Part shown: positions 34,782 through 42,372 of the stretch, in pieces
Layout: every line of letters starts with the position of its first letter
Position numbering within the stretch: position 1 is the stretch's first letter
From: an uncultured Ruminococcus sp.
Lineage (GTDB): Bacteria; Bacillota; Clostridia; Oscillospirales; Ruminococcaceae
Length of the DNA: 64,000 bases
Assembly (NCBI RefSeq): GCF_934476685.1
Contig: NZ_CAKSNX010000001.1
Location: 496,001 to 560,000 of the forward strand
Direction of reading: 5' to 3'
Made by a program: the position numbers and the translations under genes
The notes under the pieces: generated by a model
Databases searched by the model: none
What the model saw: only the letters and a program-made list of their open reading frames with translations
What the model was told of the DNA's origin: nothing

Positions 34782-37754
34782 ATGAACACTCAATGTAACG
34801 AAAAATCATATATGAAATACCATGAAGATACTCAGACCCTCCACGTTGGAACGCTGTCGCCACACGCATACTTTGTGCCGTTCAGAGCAGAGCAGAGAGT
34901 ATCGGACGAGAGAGCAGATTCAGAGCTTTTTGAGCTGCTTAACGGCGAATGGGATTTTGACTATTACGAGTCAGTTTTCGACCTCCCCGAAAATTTCACC
35001 GACCGTTCAGAAGATCCGCCGAAAGGCAGTATAGCTGTGCCGTCAAACTGGCAGCTTAAAGGGTACGATAAGCCTCAGTATACAAACGTCAGATATCCTA
35101 TACCATTCGATCCCCCGTATGTCCCCGACGAGAACCCTGTGGGTCTGTATCGCAGAAAATATGCCTATCATGCGGACGGACTTAAAAGACATCTTGTGTT
35201 CGAGGGCGTTGACTCCTGCCTGTATCTTTATGTGAATGGAAATTTTGTGGGATATTCTCAGGTTTCCCATTGCATAAGCGAGTTCGACGTTACCGCTTTT
35301 CTTAAAGAGGGCGAAAATGAGATAGCCTGCGCCGTACTTAAATATTGCGACGGAACTTACCTTGAAGATCAGGATAAGTGGAGAATGTCGGGGATTTTCC
35401 GTGACGTTTATATGCTCTCCAGAGCGGAGGGCGGCGTAGAGGACTATACCGTCACAACGAAAATATCCGCTGACGAAAAGACCGCCGTAGTTTCTGTTAA
35501 GGTAAAGACGGAGCAGGGCTGTTCAGCCGTTATTTATGCCCCGAATGGTGATAAAATAGCAGAGGGAGATACTGACGGAGCGGGGATATTCTCCGCCGAT
35601 GTAAAAGACCCACAGCTGTGGAATGCGGAAAATCCTGTGCTTTACCGCCTCGAAATCTTCTGCGCAGGCGAGGTCATAAGCGAAAATGTGGGCATAAGGG
35701 AGATATCCATTGAGGACGGAGTTGTAAAAATAAATCATACCCCTATAAAATTCAGAGGTGTGAACCGCCATGATTCCTACCCCGACACAGGCTTCTATGC
35801 CCCTGTGGAGAAGATGAAAAAAGACCTTGAGCTTATGAAGTCGCTGAACGTCAACGCTGTCCGCACCTCTCATTATCCAAATGCGCCTGAGTTTTATCAG
35901 CTGTGCGACAAAATGGGATTTTACGTTGTAGATGAAGCCGATATCGAAACCCACGGCTGTGCGGACGTATACAATACCTTTGAGTGGAAGGATTATAACG
36001 GAATTGCGCTTATTGCAGGCGACAAGCGTTTTGAAAAGGCTATTGCCGACAGACACGAAAGACTTGTGAAAAGGGATATAAACCGCCCATCTGTTGTTAT
36101 ATGGTCGCTGGGCAACGAAAGCGGCTACGGCGACAATTTCCGCAAGTCGGCAAAGTTCGTTAGATCCCTCGACAGCACAAGACCTGTTCACTATGAAAGC
36201 AGACAGAAACTCGATGACGGAAATGACCGAGATCTTGACTTCGTTTCTGTAATGTATTGGGATACGGACTATGTAAAATTTTATCCCGAAAGCGAAAAAG
36301 AGGCTTACGGCAGACCGCTTATGCTCTGCGAATACTGCCACGCTATGGGCAACGGTCCTGGAGATCTTGAAGACTACTGGCAGGAGATATACGCAAACGC
36401 AAATGTCTGCGGCGGCTTTGTGTGGGAGTGGTGCGACCACGGCATATATACAGGAAAGACCGATGACGGCAGGGAAAAGTATTTCTACGGCGGAGATTTC
36501 GGAGAAGTTGTCCATGACGGAAACTTCTGTATGGACGGACTTGTCTACCCCGACAGAACCCTCCATACCGGAGCAATGGAGATGAAAAACGTCTACCGCC
36601 CTATAAGAGCGTCAAAAAATGACGGCGGTTTCACTTTTGAAAACAAGCTTGCTTTCACTCATATCAGCAGTGAAAACGGCTGGGAGTGCAGATATGTTGT
36701 CAGACGTGATACAAAGATAATTTGCGAGGGCAAAATATCCATTGATATAAAACCTATGTGTGCGCAGACAGCGGACATTGCTTTGCCCGAAATGGCTGAC
36801 GGACATATCACAGTTGATTTTGATTACTACAAAAACGGCGAAAACGTGGGATTTGACCAGATAGAACTTTGCAATGTAAAGCGTGAACATATCCCGAACA
36901 AAAACGGTTGTACGCTGACCGAGAACAGCAGAGAGTATATAGTAAGCTCAGATAATATGACAGTTTCCGTTTCAAAGCGCAGCGGTATGATATCTCAGAT
37001 AGAAAAGAACGGTGTAAAGCTGCTTGAAAAGCCTGCCCGGCTGAATATGTTCAGAGCGCCTACGGATAATGATATCACGGCGAAAAACGATTGGTTCAAG
37101 GTCTATCTCGATAAGGCGAAAATAAAGCTTTATTCGCTGTCGGCGGAGGAAAACTGCAGAGAAAATAAGACAGTTAAGATAACGGCAGAGCTGTCCCTCG
37201 GCTATGCGGTCTATGAGCCTATGGCAAGGGTAAAGCTTACCTACGAATTTTTCGGCGGTGAGTTCAGTCTGTCTGCCGAGGTGGATATACACGAAAAGCT
37301 TAAATTCCTGCCTAGGTTCGGCGTGAGATTTTTCACCGCAAAACAGCTTGACGGCATTGAGTATGCAGGATATGGCGAAAACGAAAGCTATATCGACAAG
37401 CACCGCTCATGTAAATTTGGCAGATACGTTTCCGATGTACATTCGCAGCACGAGGACTATATCCGCCCGCAGGAAAACGGCTCTCATTTCGGCACGGAGT
37501 ATGTTAAGATATTCAGTTCTTCTGCCCAGCTTGAAGTGCTTTCTGATATGGACTTTTCGTTCAACTTCTCGCCATACACGCAGGAAGCTCTCACAAATGC
37601 AAAGCATAACTGGGAGCTTGAAGAGGGCGAAAGCAACGTCCTCTGCGTTGACTATAAGATGTCGGGAGTAGGCTCAAATTCCTGCGGCCCTGAACTGAAA
37701 GAGAAGTACAGACTCTCCGAAAAGCATTTTGCATTTACATTCTTTATCCGCTAA
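34782..37754 (+). CDS. lacZ: GH2 beta-galactosidase
   Basis: The 990-residue protein is a LacZ-type glycoside hydrolase family 2 enzyme. The N-terminal sugar-binding domain has AVPSNWQLKGYDKPQYTN and GLYRRKY. The (alpha/beta)8 barrel has GVNRHDSYPDTGFY, the acid/base Glu in VIWSLGNESGYGDN and the nucleophile Glu in LMLCEYCHAMGNGPGDLEDY. A C-terminal beta-sandwich contains MFRAPTDND. The length fits LacZ. No signal peptide means it is cytoplasmic. It stands as a single gene with its own promoter, converging on a GH5 gene, which suggests growth on plant or milk galactosides. Confidence 0.95.
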   Translation: MNTQCNEKSYMKYHEDTQTLHVGTLSPHAYFVPFRAEQRVSDERADSELFELLNGEWDFDYYESVFDLPENFTDRSEDPPKGSIAVPSNWQLKGYDKPQYTNVRYPIPFDPPYVPDENPVGLYRRKYAYHADGLKRHLVFEGVDSCLYLYVNGNFVGYSQVSHCISEFDVTAFLKEGENEIACAVLKYCDGTYLEDQDKWRMSGIFRDVYMLSRAEGGVEDYTVTTKISADEKTAVVSVKVKTEQGCSAVIYAPNGDKIAEGDTDGAGIFSADVKDPQLWNAENPVLYRLEIFCAGEVISENVGIREISIEDGVVKINHTPIKFRGVNRHDSYPDTGFYAPVEKMKKDLELMKSLNVNAVRTSHYPNAPEFYQLCDKMGFYVVDEADIETHGCADVYNTFEWKDYNGIALIAGDKRFEKAIADRHERLVKRDINRPSVVIWSLGNESGYGDNFRKSAKFVRSLDSTRPVHYESRQKLDDGNDRDLDFVSVMYWDTDYVKFYPESEKEAYGRPLMLCEYCHAMGNGPGDLEDYWQEIYANANVCGGFVWEWCDHGIYTGKTDDGREKYFYGGDFGEVVHDGNFCMDGLVYPDRTLHTGAMEMKNVYRPIRASKNDGGFTFENKLAFTHISSENGWECRYVVRRDTKIICEGKISIDIKPMCAQTADIALPEMADGHITVDFDYYKNGENVGFDQIELCNVKREHIPNKNGCTLTENSREYIVSSDNMTVSVSKRSGMISQIEKNGVKLLEKPARLNMFRAPTDNDITAKNDWFKVYLDKAKIKLYSLSAEENCRENKTVKITAELSLGYAVYEPMARVKLTYEFFGGEFSLSAEVDIHEKLKFLPRFGVRFFTAKQLDGIEYAGYGENESYIDKHRSCKFGRYVSDVHSQHEDYIRPQENGSHFGTEYVKIFSSSAQLEVLSDMDFSFNFSPYTQEALTNAKHNWELEEGESNVLCVDYKMSGVGSNSCGPELKEKYRLSEKHFAFTFFIR

Positions 37755-37774
37755 GACAATAAAATAACCAATAA

Positions 37775-37810
37775 AAAACGCTGCACAGAGAATGATCTGT
37801 GCAGCGTTTT
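37775..37810. terminator. Bidirectional terminator between lacZ and GH5 genes
   Basis: A 15-bp perfect stem (AAAACGCTGCACAGA with TCTGTGCAGCGTTTT) has a six-base loop, and A and T runs allow use on both strands. Confidence 0.95.
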
Positions 37811-37823
37811 GCTTGCATTTAGG

Positions 37824-39023
37824 TTATGAATTTACAACATTCTGGATAGCTTCCATTATGCCAGGGAAGTACCATGTGCAGTCTGTTCTGTCCAGAAGAC
37901 CGAAGTTTTCGCCGTCGCCGACTCTTGTGCCGTTATCCCACCATATGCATGGAACACCGTATTCCTTTGCTGTGGTGAGGTAATCTGTAACGCACTTGAT
38001 CCTGTCCTCATCGTTCATCTTGTTTACCGAGCCGAACTCGCCGATGATAACAGGAATGTCATTGTCGAGGAAATAGTACTTTATGTTCTCAAAAAGATCA
38101 GGGATAGATTTGTCATTCGGGTCATAAACATCTGTGCCTGCTGTGTCGAGAGCGAATGAGTAAGGGAGATAAGCGTGGATAGAAACTATGATCTTGTCGC
38201 TGTCCTCCGGTATCTCTAACGCCTGCATATTTGTTGCAGAAGATGATGCCGCATAAGGTGTTACCATAAGGCAGCGGTCCGCATTGTTTCCGCCTGTGGC
38301 ACGAACCGTTTCAACAAATGTCTTTGCATACTTGTTTACGATCTCTCTCGATTCGGTCGTACCTGTCCACTCAGCTCCGTCGCCCCTCAGTCTTGGCTCG
38401 TTGACACCCTCGAAAATAAGCTTTTCATTGTATCCCTTGAATCTCTCTGCGATCTGTGTCCAAAGTGCCTCAAGCTCTTTCAGATCCTCGTCAACGTCAG
38501 ATTCAACAGGCATATACCATTCCTCGTGGTGTGTGTTGAGGATAACGAACATATCGTTGTCTATGCCGTAGTTTACGATCTCCTGCACTCTGTCCATCCA
38601 AGCAGGATCAACGTTGTAGTTCTCGTCAAGGTGTGTACCCCATGAAACCGGAAGTCTGAATACGTTGAATCCGGCGTTCTTTACAGCGTCTATCATCATC
38701 TTTGTGGTGGTTATATTTCCCCAAGATGTTTCAGCGTCTATGCCGCTGCCGCCTGTTGCGTCCATTGTGTTTCCAAGATTCCAGCCTACCTTCATCTGAG
38801 CCACAAGGTCTTTTGCCGAGGTAACTGTCATAGGGTCGTTTGTGTGTGTCTTTGAAACATCTGAGCCGCTTTCTTCAGAACCTGCTGAAGATGTTCCCGA
38901 TGAAGCAGCACTGTCGGCTGATGATTCGTTCTTTGAATTTGAACCGCAGGCTGTCAGCATTGACATACCCATTGTAAGCGCAAGAGCCGCTGCGAATATT
39001 TTTTTGATATTTTTGATTTTCAT
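37824..39023 (-). CDS. GH5 endoglucanase-like lipoprotein
   Basis: The 399-residue protein has a lipobox (LTAC, Cys 26) and a Ser-rich linker, so it is anchored outside the cell. The GH5 barrel opens with VGWNLGNTMDA, typical of GH5 subfamily 4 endo-glucanases. It has FRLPVSWG, NTHHEEW, the acid/base Glu in FEGVNEPRL and the nucleophile Glu in VIIGEFGSVNK. There is no dockerin or carbohydrate-binding module. The substrate is most likely cellulose or mixed-linkage glucan; mannan is possible. It lies downstream of the PHP and cellobiose 2-epimerase genes in the same orientation. Confidence 0.92.
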   Translation of the reverse strand: MKIKNIKKIFAAALALTMGMSMLTACGSNSKNESSADSAASSGTSSAGSEESGSDVSKTHTNDPMTVTSAKDLVAQMKVGWNLGNTMDATGGSGIDAETSWGNITTTKMMIDAVKNAGFNVFRLPVSWGTHLDENYNVDPAWMDRVQEIVNYGIDNDMFVILNTHHEEWYMPVESDVDEDLKELEALWTQIAERFKGYNEKLIFEGVNEPRLRGDGAEWTGTTESREIVNKYAKTFVETVRATGGNNADRCLMVTPYAASSSATNMQALEIPEDSDKIIVSIHAYLPYSFALDTAGTDVYDPNDKSIPDLFENIKYYFLDNDIPVIIGEFGSVNKMNDEDRIKCVTDYLTTAKEYGVPCIWWDNGTRVGDGENFGLLDRTDCTWYFPGIMEAIQNVVNS

Positions 39024-39083
39024 ATTGGATATCCTTTCGTTATGTGTAATGTATACGATTTCATTTTGTGCAAAGCAGCTGAG

Positions 39084-39809
39084 TTATTCCTCAGCCTTTG
39101 CCGCAGGGATAATAGGTTCAAGCTCTCCATTTCTGACTATGTCGATATAATCTTCAATGGAATTTATCTCTTTTTCCGTCTGTATCCCGCTTATTCTGTC
39201 GGCAGGTACCCAAAGGTGATGATTGTCCGTTCCGCCAGTCTGAACAAAACCGAACTGCTCAGCATACCATTTTGCCCTGTCGTTAAATGCTTCTTTGGAG
39301 TTGCCGCTGTTGTATACCTCAACGCCGTCTATCCATTTCGGCAGCAGCTTTATCTCGTGGATATACCAGTCAGCCTCACGGAATGGGTGCGCATGAACGA
39401 GTATTCCTCCTGCCTTGTGAACACGGTCTGCGAACTGATAAAAGCTTATGTCGCATATATTGTCGTTTTCCAGCAGGAACTCTTTCCCTATGCCGTATAC
39501 AAGCAGGTCAGCACCGAAGTATGAATATTCAAGCCCGAAGAACACTTTAAGACCGAGCTTTTCTCCCTCCGCCTTTGCATTTTCGTAGCCTTTCATATAC
39601 TTTTCAACACGCTCTTCCCAGCTGTTGAAATGGGTTATGGCGGTGTTGCCGTTGAAAAAGTGGTCTGTGACGATAATGCCGTCATAGCCAAGCTCTTTAT
39701 ACCGCCTAGCCTGCTCCGCCCCCGAAGCGGAGGCGCAGGCACTGCATTCAGCGGTGTGAAGATGTGTTTCGTATCTGAATATCTTTTTTTCTGCGGTAGA
39801 GCCGTTCAT
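39084..39809 (-). CDS. PHP-domain phosphoesterase
   Basis: The 241-residue protein carries PHP metal-binding motifs: ETHLHTAECSACA (about 15-27), GYDGIIVTDHF, HAHPFRE and TGGTDNHH near the C-terminus. This is a stand-alone PHP domain, probably a metal-dependent phosphoesterase. The ATG at 39809 shares its A with the stop of the epimerase gene (TAATG), which indicates coupled translation; a longer frame starting inside the epimerase gene is less likely. The substrate is unknown, but coupling to the epimerase hints at sugar phosphate metabolism. Confidence 0.85.
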   Translation of the reverse strand: MNGSTAEKKIFRYETHLHTAECSACASASGAEQARRYKELGYDGIIVTDHFFNGNTAITHFNSWEERVEKYMKGYENAKAEGEKLGLKVFFGLEYSYFGADLLVYGIGKEFLLENDNICDISFYQFADRVHKAGGILVHAHPFREADWYIHEIKLLPKWIDGVEVYNSGNSKEAFNDRAKWYAEQFGFVQTGGTDNHHLWVPADRISGIQTEKEINSIEDYIDIVRNGELEPIIPAAKAEE

Positions 39810-40978
39810 TAAAGATCTACCCCTCTGGAAATTACCTCCATGCACATTCTGCCGTTGTGGTAAGGACACTTCCATGGTCCGACGATCTCTTTCCAGTCGT
39901 GCGGCTTATGTTCAAATGATACCTCTGAGTACCACTCTGAACCCTCTCTCTTGTCGATGATATCCGACTTGATGTATTCCCAAACGCCCTTTGCAGCGTC
40001 AAGGAACTTCTTGTCACCGCCGTGCTGATAAGCGTTGATAAATCCAACTACGGATTCAGCCTCTACCCACCAAACTCTCTTGCGGTCGATCTTGTCGTTC
40101 TCACGTTCGTTGTTGAGCGCACCGTCTTCAAGAGCGATATTGTAGATGTTGTTTGATATTTTAAGGTTCATTTCAGCAAACTGCTTTTTAAGCTCTTCAT
40201 CGCCGAGAACATCGCAGGCTCTGTCCATAAGCCATGTTGCCTCGATATCGTGACCGAATGAGTGGATATCTCCCACAAGGTCAAACTTTGTGTCGAAGAA
40301 TACTTTCAGCGCATTTGTTTCAGGTGTATAAACGATATCTCTCATCTGACCAAGCTGGAATTTAAGTCTTTCAGCCACCTTTTCATTCTTGTCAGCAAGA
40401 TAAAGCTCTGTGTAAGCCTCGATAAGGTGAAGGATAGCGTTCATTGTCTTGTCAGCGTGAAGTCCGTTTTCGGAAAGTGCGTCATTTGATACAAGATTCC
40501 ACTTTCTGTCGAAAGCCTCCTGATAGCCGTACTCGTCAAGGGTGTTCTTCTCGATATCGTCAAAAAGCTTGTAAGCCAGTTCAAGAGCCTTCTTGTCGCC
40601 GCTTGCTCTGTAATAGCAGGAAAGGGCATATATAGCGAAAGCGATGTTGTATGTGTGCTTCATATCGTCAGCAGGATTTCCCTTGTAGTCCATCATCCAG
40701 TAAACTCCGCCGTATTCATAGTCGATACAGTGATCCTTGATGAACTCGAATGCGTGACGTGCATAGTCCAGCAGGCTCTCGTCCTTGAGTGTAAGATAAG
40801 CGTTTGAGTAGAACCAAAGTATTCTCGAATGGAGGATAACACCCTTGTCAGCCTTCTTATCCAGCTTGAGGTCATAGCTCATAAAGCCGTAAAAGCCGCC
40901 GTTTTCCTCGTCTTTTAGCTTGTTCCAGAATGGTATGATGTGGTTTGTGAGTTCGTTTTTTACTTCTGCGATCAACAT
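39809..40978 (-). CDS. Cellobiose 2-epimerase (AGE superfamily)
   Basis: The 389-residue protein is an (alpha/alpha)6-barrel AGE-family enzyme. Landmarks are LHSRILWFYSNAY, YEYGGVYWMMD, KHTYNIAFAIYAL, the catalytic His region SFGHDIEATWLMDRA and, at the end, GPWKCPYHNGRMCMEV. From memory, it resembles the 389-residue Ruminococcus albus cellobiose 2-epimerase very closely. That enzyme converts the reducing-end glucose of cellobiose into mannose, feeding a phosphorylase route. It is cytoplasmic. The PHP gene overlaps its stop by one base and the GH5 gene follows, so a cellulose or mannan catabolic operon is plausible. Confidence 0.93.
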   Translation of the reverse strand: MLIAEVKNELTNHIIPFWNKLKDEENGGFYGFMSYDLKLDKKADKGVILHSRILWFYSNAYLTLKDESLLDYARHAFEFIKDHCIDYEYGGVYWMMDYKGNPADDMKHTYNIAFAIYALSCYYRASGDKKALELAYKLFDDIEKNTLDEYGYQEAFDRKWNLVSNDALSENGLHADKTMNAILHLIEAYTELYLADKNEKVAERLKFQLGQMRDIVYTPETNALKVFFDTKFDLVGDIHSFGHDIEATWLMDRACDVLGDEELKKQFAEMNLKISNNIYNIALEDGALNNERENDKIDRKRVWWVEAESVVGFINAYQHGGDKKFLDAAKGVWEYIKSDIIDKREGSEWYSEVSFEHKPHDWKEIVGPWKCPYHNGRMCMEVISRGVDL

Positions 40979-41011
40979 TGTCTATTACTCCTTTTAAAAA
41001 TTGCCGATATT

Positions 41012-42280
41012 TTATCTGATCTTTCTTGCCTCAACGTAAAATCTCTTGTCCTCTGCGTGTCCCATTGAGAATGTCTTTCTTGGGAGAGCGCCGTCGCAAA
41101 TTACCGTCGGGAAAAGCTCCTCTTTGCCCATGTCAGGCAGCAGGAATCCGACCGAGTTTTCTTTCTTTGAAAGCTCGTCCACAACGTCTGCGCCGTGGAT
41201 ATAATCTATCTTTCCGCCGCATTCCTTTGTATACATATCGAGAAAATTCTGTAAACTTCCCACCGTAAGCTTTGATGTCGGATTGTGTATGTACATATCC
41301 TTGTGTACGCCCTTTTCCACCACCGTTATCTTCTGCTTTGACTCGTCCTGTGCAAGATCAAGTTCAAGCACCATTTCAGCCAGCAGCTTTTCAACGTCCA
41401 CGTCTGTAACTATTCTGTGGATAGCCTCAAATTTAAGGGCAGGGGAGTGAAGATTAACTATCTCCACCAGTGCATATCTGCAAGGCGCATTTGTCATATC
41501 CTTGTCAGGGTCAAGTCGCTTCTGCTCCTCATAATATTCCTTTGCCGTAGCAAGCGAGTGGTTTCCGTCACCCATAGCGTAAACAAGAGGATATTTTTCG
41601 TCAAGACCGTACTTTGCATTAAAGCTGTCTATATCCCCAAGCTTTTCAAGTGCGCTGATTATATTCTCCTGCGACTTTTCGTCAACGATATATCCGCTGA
41701 TGTGACCGCCGTTTTTCATAAGGTCAAAATCATATACCTTTTCAAAGCTGTCCTTTTTCTCAGCCAGCGGCTCGACAACAGTCTTGTCAGTATCATCAAT
41801 AAGTATCATAATGTGCGGCAGTTCGATAGGCGCACCGTTTCTTACCTTTATTCTCGGCGGTATTCTCTCTACCACCGTAGCCTCCGTCGCCCTTACAGGT
41901 GACTTTGAGCCTTTTTCGTAGTTGTACTGCTCCAGATCTATCGCACCAACGATACCTGCTCTGAGTTCGCCGTCCGACTGTATCCTCTCCACATAGACCA
42001 TAGAATTTTTGTACTCTTTGAAAGTATCGGAGTTCACATACTCCTCCATAGTCCTGTGTATCTTTTCTATCCTTTCGTCAACGTCTGACGATTCGAGGTA
42101 GACCTCAGGCAGAATAAGGTTGAGGGCAGACTTCTCATCTCCCACGATATCCTTTACATCTTCCCAGTATTCTGGTTCAGATGTGTACTGATCGCAGGCA
42201 ACTACCGCCCATTTTGAAAGATCTTCGCTGCTTTTACCCTGCGGAAGAAGTATATCCGCAGCCTTGAATGCAGTTGACAT
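41012..42280 (-). CDS. DUF1015 family protein
   Basis: The 422-residue protein matches DUF1015 (SerB-associated) by VACDQYTSEPEYWEDV near the start, VMGDGNHSLATAKEYYE-like AMGDGNHSLATAKEYYE (about 240) and HSPALKFEAIHRIV. It is cytoplasmic and of unsettled function; relatives occur near serine or sugar-phosphate genes. ATG 42280 was taken; a TTG nine bases upstream sits too close to AGGAG, while the ATG lies 12 bases after it. It precedes the epimerase gene by 33 bases and may share its transcript. Confidence 0.88.
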   Translation of the reverse strand: MSTAFKAADILLPQGKSSEDLSKWAVVACDQYTSEPEYWEDVKDIVGDEKSALNLILPEVYLESSDVDERIEKIHRTMEEYVNSDTFKEYKNSMVYVERIQSDGELRAGIVGAIDLEQYNYEKGSKSPVRATEATVVERIPPRIKVRNGAPIELPHIMILIDDTDKTVVEPLAEKKDSFEKVYDFDLMKNGGHISGYIVDEKSQENIISALEKLGDIDSFNAKYGLDEKYPLVYAMGDGNHSLATAKEYYEEQKRLDPDKDMTNAPCRYALVEIVNLHSPALKFEAIHRIVTDVDVEKLLAEMVLELDLAQDESKQKITVVEKGVHKDMYIHNPTSKLTVGSLQNFLDMYTKECGGKIDYIHGADVVDELSKKENSVGFLLPDMGKEELFPTVICDGALPRKTFSMGHAEDKRFYVEARKIR

Positions 42281-42334
42281 AGTTTCCAACAGCTCCTGTC
42301 TTTTTTATCTGAAACGTTTTCATTTCCAATATCC

Positions 42335-42362
42335 CAAAACAGGACGGTTTTATCCGTCCTGT
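42335..42362 (-). terminator. Terminator of secA
   Basis: A 9-bp perfect stem (ACAGGACGG with CCGTCCTGT) is followed on the minus strand by TTTT. Confidence 0.8.
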
Positions 42363-42372
42363 CTGAATTTGT

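Noticed and set aside
35523..36566. Long open frame on the minus strand inside the beta-galactosidase gene
   Set aside because: It lies fully antisense to a well-supported GH2 gene, has no ribosome site and its translation matches no family.
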